Below are positions 9,662 through 17,364 of a stretch of 64,000 nucleotides of DNA, piece after piece; within the stretch, counting starts at the first letter, position 1; each line of letters begins with the position of its first letter. The position numbers and the translations under genes are program-made. The notes beneath the pieces were generated by a model. It saw only the letters and a list, made by a program, of their open reading frames with translations. It searched no databases and had not been told where the DNA came from. The stretch comes from Protaetiibacter sp. (GTDB taxonomy: Bacteria > Actinomycetota > Actinomycetes > Actinomycetales > Microbacteriaceae): assembly GCA_030150265.1 (NCBI GenBank), contig JASLGG010000016.1:1-64000 (forward strand), read 5' to 3'.

Positions 9662-11041
9662 ATGAATCGCACACGACGCGGCTACGGGCGCTACTGGGTG
9701 GGCCTGCTGCCCGAGCTCGGGTTCCTGCTGCCGCTGCTGCCCGTGACGATCGTGGGCATCACCGTGCTCATGACCCTGTTCTGGACGGGGGTCGGCACGA
9801 TCCCGATCGTCGTGGGCGTGCTCGTGGTGCTCGCCGCGCTGTACGCGGCGCGCGGCTTCGGCATCCTCGAGCTGTGGCGCCTGCGCGGTGCGCTCTTCCC
9901 CGAGATCACCGCACCGCGCTGGGACCGCACCGCCCGCGAGGGCAGCACCCTCACCCGTCTGCTCGCCCCGCTCGTCGACGGCCACTACTGGCTCTACCTG
10001 CTGCACGGCTCGGTCGTGAACCCGATCGTCGGCCTCGTGAGCTGGGTGATCACCGTCGTCTGGCTCTCGATCGGCCTCAGCGGGGCGAGCGTGCCGCTGT
10101 GGATCGCGGCCGTGCCCACCGGGCGCGTCGTGCTGCCGTCCGAGCTGATCGCCGAGCTGGCCCAGGCCGCTCTGCCGTTCTCGACATCCACCCTCCTCGT
10201 GATCGGCACGATCGCGGTGTTCCTCGTCGGAGTGCTGTTCCTGCTGACGCTGCCGTTCGTCACGCACGGCCTCACCTGGCTGCACCACGCGATCGCGCGC
10301 GGGATGCTCGCGGAGTTCCGCGCCGAGGAGCTGCAGGTGCAGGTGGCCGACCTGTCGGCGTCGCGCAGCGCGGCGGTGGCGGCGGAGGGCACGGCTCTGC
10401 GCCGGCTCGAGCGCGACATCCACGACGGTCCGCAGCAGCGTCTCGTGCGGCTGCAGATGGATCTCGCCTCCGCGGGACGGCAGGTCGACAAGGACCCGGA
10501 TGCCGCGCGCGAGCTCATCGCGCAGGCCATGACGCAGTCGAAGGAGGCCCTCGAGGAGCTCCGCGCCCTCTCGCGCGGCTTCGCGCCGCCCATCCTGCTC
10601 GACCGCGGCCTCGTGGCGGCGCTCGAGTCGCTCGCCGTGCGCTCGCCCCTGCCGACCCACGTCGAGGCACTGCTGCCCGAGGGCCTGCAGCTGCCGCTCG
10701 AGCTCGAGCGCAACGCCTACTTCATCGCCGCCGAGGCGCTCACGAATGTGGCGAAGCACGCGCAGGCCCGCAACGCCTGGGTGCGGCTCGAGCTGCGCCG
10801 GCTGCCCGATTCCGACGCCGTGTGGCTCGACGTGGTCGTGACGGATGACGGCGTCGGGGGTGCGGCGGCGGTCGCCGACCACGGTCTCGCCGGCATCGAG
10901 GAGCGCCTGCGCGGCCTCGGCGGCACCGTCGAGCTCGTGAGCCCTCCCGGTGGCCCGACCCATGTGATCGCGCACCTGCCGCTCACGGGCGCACTGCCGC
11001 CGTCGGCGCCCGTGCCGCCCGTCGGTAGCCTGGAGGCGTGA
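9662..11041 (+). CDS. Two-component sensor histidine kinase, NarL/DesK-type
   Basis: The 459-residue protein starts at ATG 9662 (MNRTRRGYGRYW). It has an N-terminal putative-sensor domain with four membrane segments: a pair at about residues 15-60 and others at about 110-145 and 180-205. This is followed by a HisKA_3 dimerisation helix with LERDIHDGPQQR (phospho-acceptor His254) and a HATPase domain with NVAKHAQA, DDGVGG and HGLAGIEERL. The input signal is not evident. It overlaps the downstream response regulator by four bases (GTGA), so the two work as a pair. Confidence 0.9.
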   Translation: MNRTRRGYGRYWVGLLPELGFLLPLLPVTIVGITVLMTLFWTGVGTIPIVVGVLVVLAALYAARGFGILELWRLRGALFPEITAPRWDRTAREGSTLTRLLAPLVDGHYWLYLLHGSVVNPIVGLVSWVITVVWLSIGLSGASVPLWIAAVPTGRVVLPSELIAELAQAALPFSTSTLLVIGTIAVFLVGVLFLLTLPFVTHGLTWLHHAIARGMLAEFRAEELQVQVADLSASRSAAVAAEGTALRRLERDIHDGPQQRLVRLQMDLASAGRQVDKDPDAARELIAQAMTQSKEALEELRALSRGFAPPILLDRGLVAALESLAVRSPLPTHVEALLPEGLQLPLELERNAYFIAAEALTNVAKHAQARNAWVRLELRRLPDSDAVWLDVVVTDDGVGGAAAVADHGLAGIEERLRGLGGTVELVSPPGGPTHVIAHLPLTGALPPSAPVPPVGSLEA

Positions 11042-11682
11042 GCGTGCGCGTGGTGGTGGTCGACGACTCCGTGCTGCTGCGTGAGGGTCTCGTGCGGGTG
11101 CTCGAGGAGGCGGGCCACGAGGTGGTCGGCGCCTTCGGCGACGCGGAGGAGCTGCTCGCGCAGGCGCCCGCGCTCGCACCCGAGCTGGCGGTGCTCGATG
11201 TGCGGATGCCGCCCACCTTCCGCGACGAGGGCGTGCGCGCCGCCATCCGGCTGCGCGAGCTGCTGCCCGACACCGGCATCCTGCTGCTGTCGCAGTACGT
11301 GGAGGTCGCCTACGCGCAGGAGCTGCTCGGCGCAGGCTCGGGCCGGGTCGGCTACCTGCTCAAGGACCGCGTGGCGACCCTCGACGAGCTCACCGACGCG
11401 ATCGACCGCATCGCGGCGGGCGGCACCGTGCTCGACCCCGAGGTCGTGGCGCAGCTCATCGGCCGCCGCCACGACCCGCTCGCCTCGCTGACCCCGCGCG
11501 AGCGCGAGGTGCTGCAGCTCATGGCCGAGGGGCGCAGCAACACCGCCATCGCGAAGGCGCTCTTCATCGGCGTCGGGGCCGTGGAGAAGAACGTCACGGC
11601 CATCTTCGGCAAGCTCGGGCTCGAGGATTCGGGCACCGACCATCGCCGGGTTCTCGCGGTGGTCGCCTGGCTGCAGCGCTAG
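11038..11682 (+). CDS. NarL/FixJ-family response regulator
   Basis: The 214-residue protein has an N-terminal receiver domain (VVVDDSVLLREGL, phospho-acceptor Asp54 in AVLDVRMPP, conserved Lys in YLLKDRV). Its C-terminal LuxR-type helix-turn-helix begins LTPREREVLQLMAEGRSN. The GTG start overlaps the kinase stop codon, which indicates translational coupling. The regulon is not apparent from the sequence. The bd oxidase operon ends 64 bases before the kinase gene, but co-transcription is only a possibility. Confidence 0.93.
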   Translation: MSVRVVVVDDSVLLREGLVRVLEEAGHEVVGAFGDAEELLAQAPALAPELAVLDVRMPPTFRDEGVRAAIRLRELLPDTGILLLSQYVEVAYAQELLGAGSGRVGYLLKDRVATLDELTDAIDRIAAGGTVLDPEVVAQLIGRRHDPLASLTPREREVLQLMAEGRSNTAIAKALFIGVGAVEKNVTAIFGKLGLEDSGTDHRRVLAVVAWLQR

Positions 11683-11691
11683 GCGCGGGGC

Positions 11692-11874
11692 TCAGGCCAC
11701 CGAGTGGTGCGCGGGCGTGCCGAAGTCGGCGGCCCACGGCTGCAGCTCGGGACGGTTCTCCTGGATGTGGTTGGTCCAGGCGATGCCGTTCCACCAGCGC
11801 AGCTGGGGGATGCCGAGCGGGTCTCGGTACCAGCCGGCCGGTGCAGCGGTCGTGGAGGGGCTCACGACGTCCAT
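11692..11874 (-). CDS. Small DUF2510-domain protein
   Basis: The 60-residue protein begins MDVVSPSTTAAPAGWYRDP and contains GIPQLRWWNGIAWTNHIQ, the tryptophan-rich DUF2510 motif (GWYxDP...LRWWDGxxWT). That motif is common at the termini of actinobacterial envelope-associated proteins. Here the domain stands almost alone without a membrane segment. The start was chosen because CAGGAG lies seven bases upstream on the minus strand. A longer frame upstream lacks a ribosome site. It converges tail-to-tail with the response regulator. Confidence 0.75.
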   Translation of the reverse strand: MDVVSPSTTAAPAGWYRDPLGIPQLRWWNGIAWTNHIQENRPELQPWAADFGTPAHHSVA

Positions 11875-11970
11875 GGTTCGCTCCTGGGGGATCGGATGCG
11901 ACCGCGGCATCGGGTATGCCACGGATGACGTGATCGTACGCCCCCCGAACGAGGGGGGCAATGACGTGTT

Positions 11971-12381
11971 TCAGTCCGTGACGCCGAGCTCGGCGAGCAG
12001 CGTCTCGACGCGGTTCCGGATGGCGTCCCGGATGGGCCGCACCTCGTCGAGCGGGCGCCCCGCGGGATCGTCGAGGGGCCAGTCCTCGTAGCGGATGCCG
12101 GGGAACACCGGGCAGGTGTCGCCGCAGCCCATCGTGACCACGACGTCCGAGGCGCGCACGGCCTCCGGCGTCATGAGCTGGGGGATCGCGCCCGAGATGT
12201 CGATGCCGAGCTCGGCCATCGCGGCGACGGCCACCGGGTTGATCGCGGCGGCCGGCTCGGAGCCGCCGGAGAGCACCCGCACGCGGTCGCCCGCGAGCTC
12301 GCGCAGGAAGCCGGCGGCCATCTGCGAGCGCCCGGCGTTGTGCACGCAGACGACGAGCACGGTGGGGGTGTCGTCGCTCAT
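11971..12381 (-). CDS. arsC: Arsenate reductase, low-molecular-weight phosphatase type
   Basis: The 136-residue protein has the P-loop CVHNAGRSQ (Cys12), a GCGDTCP segment with two further cysteines, and the EDWPLDDPAG motif of LMW-PTPase-like ArsC enzymes. It reduces arsenate to arsenite using either thioredoxin or mycothiol. The organism group makes mycothiol plausible, but the sequence does not decide. Its ATG overlaps the arsR stop codon (ATGA), so it is co-expressed with its regulator. No arsenite efflux gene (arsB or acr3) is next to it. Confidence 0.9.
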   Translation of the reverse strand: MSDDTPTVLVVCVHNAGRSQMAAGFLRELAGDRVRVLSGGSEPAAAINPVAVAAMAELGIDISGAIPQLMTPEAVRASDVVVTMGCGDTCPVFPGIRYEDWPLDDPAGRPLDEVRPIRDAIRNRVETLLAELGVTD

Positions 12382-12734
12382 GCCGCCACCGCCTGCCTCT
12401 CGGCGAGCGGGCTCGTGACCGCGTCGAGCGCGCCGGGGATGAGGCGGTAGTAGGCCCAGGTGCCGCGCTTGCTGCGGTCGAGGAACCCGGCGTCGGTGAG
12501 CACCTTGAGGTGGTGCGAGACGGTCGGCTGGCTGAGCCCGAGGGGACCGGGCAGCTCGCACACGCAGACCTCGCCGTCGGCGGAGGCGGCGATGAGCGAG
12601 AGGATGCGCAGCCGGGCAGGGTCGGCGAGCGCCTTGAGGGAGCGCGCGAGTCGCTCGGCGTCGTCGGCGCCGAGCGGGGACTCGGCGAGCGGAGCGCAGC
12701 AGGCCGCGCCCTGGATCGTCGCGACGGGGATCAT
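12378..12734 (-). CDS. arsR: ArsR-family metalloregulator
   Basis: The 118-residue winged-helix repressor contains EVCVCELPGPLGLSQPTVSHH, the CxC metal-sensing motif inside the DNA-recognition region that is typical of ArsR. It also has a second cysteine pair near the N-terminus (AACCAPL), characteristic of actinobacterial arsenite sensors. ATG at 12734 was chosen because family members usually have about ten residues before AACC; a second ATG lies five codons upstream at 12749. First gene of arsR-arsC, divergent from the cysteine-rich ORF at 12835. Confidence 0.9.
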   Translation of the reverse strand: MIPVATIQGAACCAPLAESPLGADDAERLARSLKALADPARLRILSLIAASADGEVCVCELPGPLGLSQPTVSHHLKVLTDAGFLDRSKRGTWAYYRLIPGALDAVTSPLAERQAVAA

Positions 12735-12743
12735 GCGCCGATC

Positions 12744-12821
12744 ATACATCGATGCATCTCAATATTGACAGTCGTCGATTTTCACGCGACGCTTCATGCA
12801 TCGACAACGGTCGATACATGA
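12744..12821. promoter_or_regulatory. Probable ArsR operators in a divergent promoter
   Basis: Two related palindromic sites are visible. At 12794-12821 TCATGCATCGAC and GTCGATACATGA flank AACG, and 11 of 12 positions pair. At 12744-12758 CATCGATG sits inside ATACATCGATGCATC just upstream of arsR. TTGACA at 12765-12770 fits a plus-strand -35 element. The right-hand site ends directly at the ribosome binding site of the ORF at 12835, so both directions would be repressed (inference). Confidence 0.65.
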
Positions 12822-12832
12822 AGGGAGGAGAG

Positions 12833-15277
12833 TCATGGACGAGTGCTGCGCCCAGAACCTGTGCGACCCGACGGTCCCCGGCTCCTGCGAGACCGGCTGC
12901 TGCTGAGCGGCGCGGAGGCCGCGTCGGGTGCCGTCTGCGCGGCCTCCGCGTCCCGCTCCGGCGTCACGAGCCCCCAGGCGAGGCGCGCCCAGTCGCGTGC
13001 CCGGGCCTCGGGGAGGTAGGCGCGCACGATCGCCACGCCGATCTCGAGAAGCGCCGTCTCATCCGGGAACACCAGGTACTGCGCCTGGTGCACCGGGTGG
13101 AACTTGCGCTTGAAGCGGAAGAGCGAGCGGAAGCCGTAGTACGGCTCGAGCGCCCCGCCGAGGAAATCGAGGATGCGCTGCATGACCCGTCGGTCGGAGC
13201 TGCCCGAGAGCCGCTCCGGCGCGCGCGCGAGCGGCGCCGCCGAGAGGCACAGGAACTCGCGCCCCTCGTCGCGGAAGGCGAGGGCCGAGCCGCCGATGAG
13301 GAAGTCGGTCACGAGCGGGAAGCCGCCCTCGCGGCGCCGCATGAGGTCGAGCGTCCAGCCGATCACCTCGCCGTCGCGGTGCACCGGAAGCCACGAGGTG
13401 AAGCCGTGCACGGTGCCCGCCGCGTCGACCGCGAGCGCCAGCCGCACCTCCGGATCGTCGGCCTCGGCGAGCGTGCCGAGCGTGAAGCGCATCTCGGGGA
13501 GCGGGCGATCCTCGACCCAGCCGCCCGAGATCATCCGCAGCTGGTCGGTCACGCCGGGGGCCGCATCCGCCCAGCGCGTCTCCACGAAGCGCACCCGCTC
13601 GCGCTCGGCGCGGTTGAGGGCCGTGCGGATGTCGTTCCACCGTTTGCCGGTGAACTCGAGCCCGGCGAGGGGCACGATCGAGTTCTCGGCGATCTCGACC
13701 GACTGCCAGCCGAGCGTCCGCGCGTCGGCCGCGGTCGCCTCGCCCGCCGAGAACAGGCACGGGATCCAGCCGTTCGCGAAGCAGAAGGCGTCGAACTCGG
13801 CGAGCGCGGCGAGGCGCCGCCCAGGCGGGCCCACCGGGTCGCCCAGCACGAGAGCCACCTGGCCGGCGAGGCGGTAGCCGAGCGCGGTGCCGCCCGCCCG
13901 GTCGAACCATGGCGTGATGCCGCGCCAGGTGAGCATCCACTGCACCGTCGAGCTGTCGTGGCGGTGCAGGATGGCGCGCAGGCGCTCGTGGGCGTCGGGT
14001 GCGACATCCGGACGCCGGCTCGAGTAGAAGAGGCCGACGGCGCTCGCCACGAGGGCGACCACCCACACCACGCCGATCGAGTGCAGGAAGAAGCGGGCGA
14101 GATGGGTTCCCGGCTGCAGCGCGTGGGTGTGGATGAGCGCGATCCGCCCCACGAAGTCGACGACGGCGGCGAGGGGCGTGGCGGGCGGCGTGAACTCGTC
14201 CTGCAGCACGAGCACGCCGACCGTCGCATAGACCGCCAGCCCGAGCAGCACCCAGCCGAGCCGGATCGCCGTGCGCCGGAACGCCCGCTGCCGCGTGCGC
14301 ACCGTGAACGCGCGCGCCGTCGCCACGAGGAGCAGCAGCAGGCCGCCGAACACGATGAGGTCGGCGATCCGCTGGCCGCTCGTCTCCACGACCGCGATCG
14401 CGAACACCCCGAGCGCGAGGAACGCGGTGGCGAACACCCAGGCGATGCGACGGCCGCGGCGCAGCGCATCCGCCGCGAACAGCAGCAGCACCGCGATCAC
14501 GAGGAGCGTGAGGTCGATGCCGCGCGGCGCCCCGGTGCGCTCGACGGTGAACAGCTGGGGGAGGCCGCGCGGCAGGAAGCCCTCCACCACCGTCTCGACG
14601 CCCACGACCGCCACCACGACGGCCACGATCACGCGCTGCGTGCGACGACCGAAGCGGATGCCGGGACGCTCCGGCAGCCGCCCCATCACGAAGGGGCCGG
14701 CGACCACGCCGAGCGCGAACGCGACGAGGTGCTCGAGGTCCCACAGCTGCGCCGAGTCGAGGAACAGCACGAGCACGAACGCCCAGCCGACCACCCGCAC
14801 CCGGCGCCGCCACACGGGCTGCAGCGTGGCGGTCAGCGCGCCGAGCAGCGCGAAGCCGGCGATCGACAGCCCGGTCTCGAGGCGGAGGCCGGGCTCGGCC
14901 GCCCAATGCCATCCGGTGGGCAGCACCGCGAGCACGGTCAGGCTCGTCAGGAGCGAGCCGAGCACCTGCCCGCCGAGCGCCACCAGCAGGGTGCGCAGGC
15001 TGCCGGCCCGCCGTTCGTACAGCGCCGAGGTGATCGCGAACTGCGCGACGATGGGGAGGGAGGCGAGCATGTTCGCGACGAAGAACATGCCGGTGACGAG
15101 GGTCCACCAGCGCCCGGCGAGCAGCGCCGGCAGGCCGTACGCCACCTGGCCGTAGAGCGGGTCGCCGCGGTCGAAGTCGCCGACGATGGCGCCGTCGACG
15201 ATGTTGACCGCGAGGAACACGGCGAGCAGCCCGATCGTCGCCGGATACCGGCGGAGGACCTGCAGTGCGCGCCGCAT
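12833..15277 (-). CDS. MprF-like membrane protein with DUF2156 transferase domain
   Basis: The 814-residue protein has an N-terminal half of about 12 membrane helices. The first part resembles a rhomboid-like or flippase module and starts MRRALQVLRRYPATIGLL. A C-terminal cytosolic DUF2156 domain (GNAT-like; WRGITPWF, YRLAGQVALVLGDPVGP, YYGFRSLFRFKRKFHPV) matches aminoacyl-phosphatidylglycerol synthases. Such proteins transfer amino acids to lipids or flip them, giving resistance to cationic peptides. No lysyl-tRNA synthetase domain is attached, unlike mycobacterial LysX. The last 40 or so residues are low-complexity (Ser/Arg/Gly) and overlap the antisense cysteine-rich ORF. Substrate unknown. 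Confidence 0.8.
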   Translation of the reverse strand: MRRALQVLRRYPATIGLLAVFLAVNIVDGAIVGDFDRGDPLYGQVAYGLPALLAGRWWTLVTGMFFVANMLASLPIVAQFAITSALYERRAGSLRTLLVALGGQVLGSLLTSLTVLAVLPTGWHWAAEPGLRLETGLSIAGFALLGALTATLQPVWRRRVRVVGWAFVLVLFLDSAQLWDLEHLVAFALGVVAGPFVMGRLPERPGIRFGRRTQRVIVAVVVAVVGVETVVEGFLPRGLPQLFTVERTGAPRGIDLTLLVIAVLLLFAADALRRGRRIAWVFATAFLALGVFAIAVVETSGQRIADLIVFGGLLLLLVATARAFTVRTRQRAFRRTAIRLGWVLLGLAVYATVGVLVLQDEFTPPATPLAAVVDFVGRIALIHTHALQPGTHLARFFLHSIGVVWVVALVASAVGLFYSSRRPDVAPDAHERLRAILHRHDSSTVQWMLTWRGITPWFDRAGGTALGYRLAGQVALVLGDPVGPPGRRLAALAEFDAFCFANGWIPCLFSAGEATAADARTLGWQSVEIAENSIVPLAGLEFTGKRWNDIRTALNRAERERVRFVETRWADAAPGVTDQLRMISGGWVEDRPLPEMRFTLGTLAEADDPEVRLALAVDAAGTVHGFTSWLPVHRDGEVIGWTLDLMRRREGGFPLVTDFLIGGSALAFRDEGREFLCLSAAPLARAPERLSGSSDRRVMQRILDFLGGALEPYYGFRSLFRFKRKFHPVHQAQYLVFPDETALLEIGVAIVRAYLPEARARDWARLAWGLVTPERDAEAAQTAPDAASAPLSSSRSRRSRGPSGRTGSGRSTRP
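12835..12906 (+). CDS. Cysteine-rich 23-residue peptide, putative metal binder
   Basis: A short frame starts MDECCAQNLC and ends CETGCC. It has six cysteines among 23 residues (positions 4, 5, 10, 18, 22, 23), two of them as CC pairs. The ATG follows AGGGAGGAGAG, one of the best ribosome binding sites in the window. It lies immediately behind the 28-bp ArsR-type palindrome and is followed five bases later by a perfect 13-bp inverted repeat. Together these suggest an arsenite-induced thiol peptide that sequesters metal(loid). I do not recognise a named family. It is fully antisense to the tail of the MprF-like gene, so chance cannot be excluded. Confidence 0.5.
   Translation: MDECCAQNLCDPTVPGSCETGCC
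12911..12950 (+). terminator. Hairpin after the cysteine-rich ORF
   Basis: CGCGGAGGCCGCG (12911-12923) and CGCGGCCTCCGCG (12938-12950) form a perfect 13-bp stem with a 14-base loop. No T-run follows. On the minus strand the same bases encode the Ala-rich tail of the MprF-like protein. Confidence 0.5.
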
Positions 15278-15306
15278 GGACTCATCCTCGTCCCCCGGGT
15301 GCCCGC

Positions 15307-15345
15307 GCGGATATAGGGGATGCTGTGAGCATCCCCTACATCCGC
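15307..15345 (-). terminator. 39-bp near-perfect palindrome between two minus-strand genes
   Basis: Arms at 15307-15324 and 15328-15345 (GCGGATATAGGGGATGCT and its partner) pair at 17 of 18 positions around a three-base loop. It begins only six bases past the stop codon of the channel gene and lies 30 bases upstream of the MprF-like start. It may be an intrinsic terminator for the former or an operator for the latter. There is no long T-run. Confidence 0.5.
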
Positions 15346-15350
15346 TTCGG

Positions 15351-16004
15351 TCAGTCGGCGGCGGCGGCAGCGACGGCGACGGGAGCGGATGCCGTGGCGG
15401 TGCGCGGTGCGCGCCCCCCGGCCAGCAGCACCGAGAGCACCGCGGCCACGGCGAGGGCGCCGAGCGCCGCGTAGCCGGCCGAGGCATCCGTGGTCCAGCG
15501 GCCGTCGATCAGCAGGATCGCCGACACCGTGCAGGTGGGGATGCCGAGCAGCACGAGGAACCATCCGGTCGCGCGTCCCAGGTCCAGCGCGCCCGCGCGT
15601 GTGACGCCGAGGCCCAGCAGCACGAAGAACAGCGACCACATGATCGCCCAGGTGAGCCAGATCACCGCGAACACCGGGTCGACCGGCCAGGCGACGACGG
15701 CCTGGTAGAGGGCGACGGCGGCGACGAAGGCGCTGTACCATCCGAAGCCCTGCGGCTCGATGCCCGCCAGGCCGATGAGGCCGAACCACAGGTAGGTGAA
15801 GCCGAAGAGGTAGCTCGGCCAGGTGGCCGCGATGATCGCGGCGTCGCCGCCCGCCTGCACGAGCACGAGCGTCGGCAGCACGACCTGGGCCGCGCCGACG
15901 AAGAGGTTGAGCGGGGCGGCCGAGCGACCCGAGACGAGCCCGAGCGAGCTGATGCCGTTGACGAAGAGCACGGCCCCGACGAGGAGCAGTCCCACGTTGC
16001 CCAT
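15351..16004 (-). CDS. AmiS/UreI-family urea or short-chain amide channel
   Basis: The 217-residue membrane protein has six to seven hydrophobic helices (start MGNVGLLLVGAVLFVNGI). It carries family signatures such as WPSYLFGFTYLWFGL, FGWYSAFVAAVALYQ and AIMWSLFFVLLGLG. AmiS/UreI proteins conduct urea or aliphatic amides. Its ATG overlaps the stop of the upstream isochorismatase-fold hydrolase (TGATG), which argues that the channel imports or exports the hydrolase's amide substrate or product (inference). Confidence 0.85.
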   Translation of the reverse strand: MGNVGLLLVGAVLFVNGISSLGLVSGRSAAPLNLFVGAAQVVLPTLVLVQAGGDAAIIAATWPSYLFGFTYLWFGLIGLAGIEPQGFGWYSAFVAAVALYQAVVAWPVDPVFAVIWLTWAIMWSLFFVLLGLGVTRAGALDLGRATGWFLVLLGIPTCTVSAILLIDGRWTTDASAGYAALGALAVAAVLSVLLAGGRAPRTATASAPVAVAAAAAD

Positions 16005-16759
16005 CAGCGGCTCACCAGCTCCACGAACTGGGCCGAGCTGATGACCGGCGCGAAGAAGGTGTTGATGCGACGGAACGCGGCGGCCTCGTCGGCCGGGTCG
16101 TGGGTTCCCGTGGCGTCGCCGATCACGATCGGCAGCAGGCCGTGGTCGCGAGCGGCCCGCGCGTTGCCCTCGATGCACCAGTCGGTGTGGATGCCGGTGA
16201 TCACCACGACCTCCACCTTGCGGCGGGCGAGCGCCCCGGGCAGGTCGGTGCCGACGAACGCCGTCTGCAGGGCGGTCTCGTTGAACTGCTTGTCGCCGGG
16301 CTGCACGAGCTCGGCGAGCTCCGGCACGAGGGCGTCGTCCCAGGCGATCTGCTCGGGGGTCGCGTCGATGGCGCCCGTCCAGTGGTGGTACTGCGCCGCG
16401 TCGAACGCCGACTGCGGGTAGTGCTGCCGGAACACGGTGTAGCCGATCCAGTTGAACGAGACGAAGTTGGGCGCCCGGCGCGCGGCCTGCACCGAGCGCA
16501 CGGTGGCCTCGAGGCTACCGCGGTAGGCGTGTCCCTCGGAGTACTGCACGCCGCCCGGCCGGTAGAGCGAGTTCGACTGGCTCACCGAGAGGAACGCGGC
16601 CGGGCGCGACAGGATCTCGCGCAGGTCGAGCGAGGCCCACTGGGGGTGCAGCGGCGGGATGGAGTCCACGTTGCTCGACGGCAGGGCGGCGATCGCGGCG
16701 GCATCGAGCTCGACGGCCTCGAGCGGGGTGACGCGTTCGGCGAGGGTGGTGGGCGACAC
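16004..16759 (-). CDS. Isochorismatase-fold cysteine hydrolase
   Basis: The 251-residue protein contains VVVITGIHTDWCIEGNARAA, the region holding the catalytic Cys. Upstream is the PGDKQFNETALQTAFVGTDL segment with the catalytic Lys and the S/N-x-F-x-x-T-x-L pattern of the isochorismatase superfamily. GTG at 16759 is supported by TCCGGAGGAACCCC just upstream; a frame extension to 16888 lacks this. Members hydrolyse ureidoacrylate, N-carbamoyl compounds or amides such as nicotinamide. The coupling to an AmiS/UreI channel favours an amide or carbamoyl substrate, but the exact one cannot be told. Confidence 0.8.
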   Translation of the reverse strand: MSPTTLAERVTPLEAVELDAAAIAALPSSNVDSIPPLHPQWASLDLREILSRPAAFLSVSQSNSLYRPGGVQYSEGHAYRGSLEATVRSVQAARRAPNFVSFNWIGYTVFRQHYPQSAFDAAQYHHWTGAIDATPEQIAWDDALVPELAELVQPGDKQFNETALQTAFVGTDLPGALARRKVEVVVITGIHTDWCIEGNARAARDHGLLPIVIGDATGTHDPADEAAAFRRINTFFAPVISSAQFVELVSR

Positions 16760-16951
16760 GGGGTTCCTCCGGAGTGGCGGGCGGGATGACGCGGCCACGG
16801 TATCCGGATGCCGCGGTCGCGCGTCGGCGTGTGTCGATGGGTGACGGAATGCGTCGTCGTGTGACGCGGGGGCGGGGGTCCGCGGCATCCGTCAGGCGAT
16901 CTCGGCCGGAGATCGGTTCCCGTGCGTGCCGTTCGTGGGTAGCGTGGCGCC

Positions 16952-17341
16952 ATGAAGAGCCCGCGAACGGCATCCGTCCTCGCCGGTGTGAGCCTGACGC
17001 TCGTCGTGCTCACGGGCTGTGCGCCGCAGGGCAACCCGGTCGCGACCTTCGAGGTCGCCGGCGGCGAGACCTACAAGATCGAGCTCGCCACCGCCGAGCT
17101 CGTGGAGCACGCGCACCGTCTGCTCGACGGCGAGGACGTGGCCGCGATCCCGCTCGGGCGCGTCGTGCGGGGCGCCGCCGGCCCGAACGCGCCGTGGACG
17201 TGGCACATCGACCCGGCCACCCTCGAGTTCGCGCAGGTCACGATCGAGGTTTGCGACGGCATCCCCTCGGACGTGGAGAAGGAGCTCGTGACGAGCCCCG
17301 ACTACTGCCCCTGGTCGGCGAAGATCGTCTCGATCGACTGA
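16952..17341 (+). CDS. Lipoprotein with a BP74-like domain
   Basis: The 129-residue protein has a lipoprotein signal (MKSPRTASVLAGVSLTLVV, lipobox LTGC, Cys23). The mature part reads FEVAGGETYKIELATAELVE, GRVVRGAAGPNAPWTWHIDP, IEVCDGIPSDVEKEL and YCPWSAKIV. This pattern matches, from memory, the small BP74-related secreted domain found in myxobacteria and eukaryotic microbes (calmodulin-binding BP74 N-terminus). Its bacterial role is not established. Two cysteines (in EVCDG and YCPW) could form a disulfide. It converges with the PASTA protein gene, and 192 bases separate it from the divergent hydrolase gene. Confidence 0.6.
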   Translation: MKSPRTASVLAGVSLTLVVLTGCAPQGNPVATFEVAGGETYKIELATAELVEHAHRLLDGEDVAAIPLGRVVRGAAGPNAPWTWHIDPATLEFAQVTIEVCDGIPSDVEKELVTSPDYCPWSAKIVSID

Positions 17342-17364
17342 CGGGGCGCCGCCGGGCGGCTGGC

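Noticed and set aside
12752..15316. Plus-strand open frame of about 850 codons over the MprF-like gene
   Set aside because: It has the charged, repetitive composition of a shadow frame, while the minus-strand frame has clear membrane helices and a DUF2156 domain.
16760..16951. Possible small gene between the hydrolase and the lipoprotein
   Set aside because: No start with a ribosome site and no coding-like codon usage; the gap is best read as a divergent promoter region.
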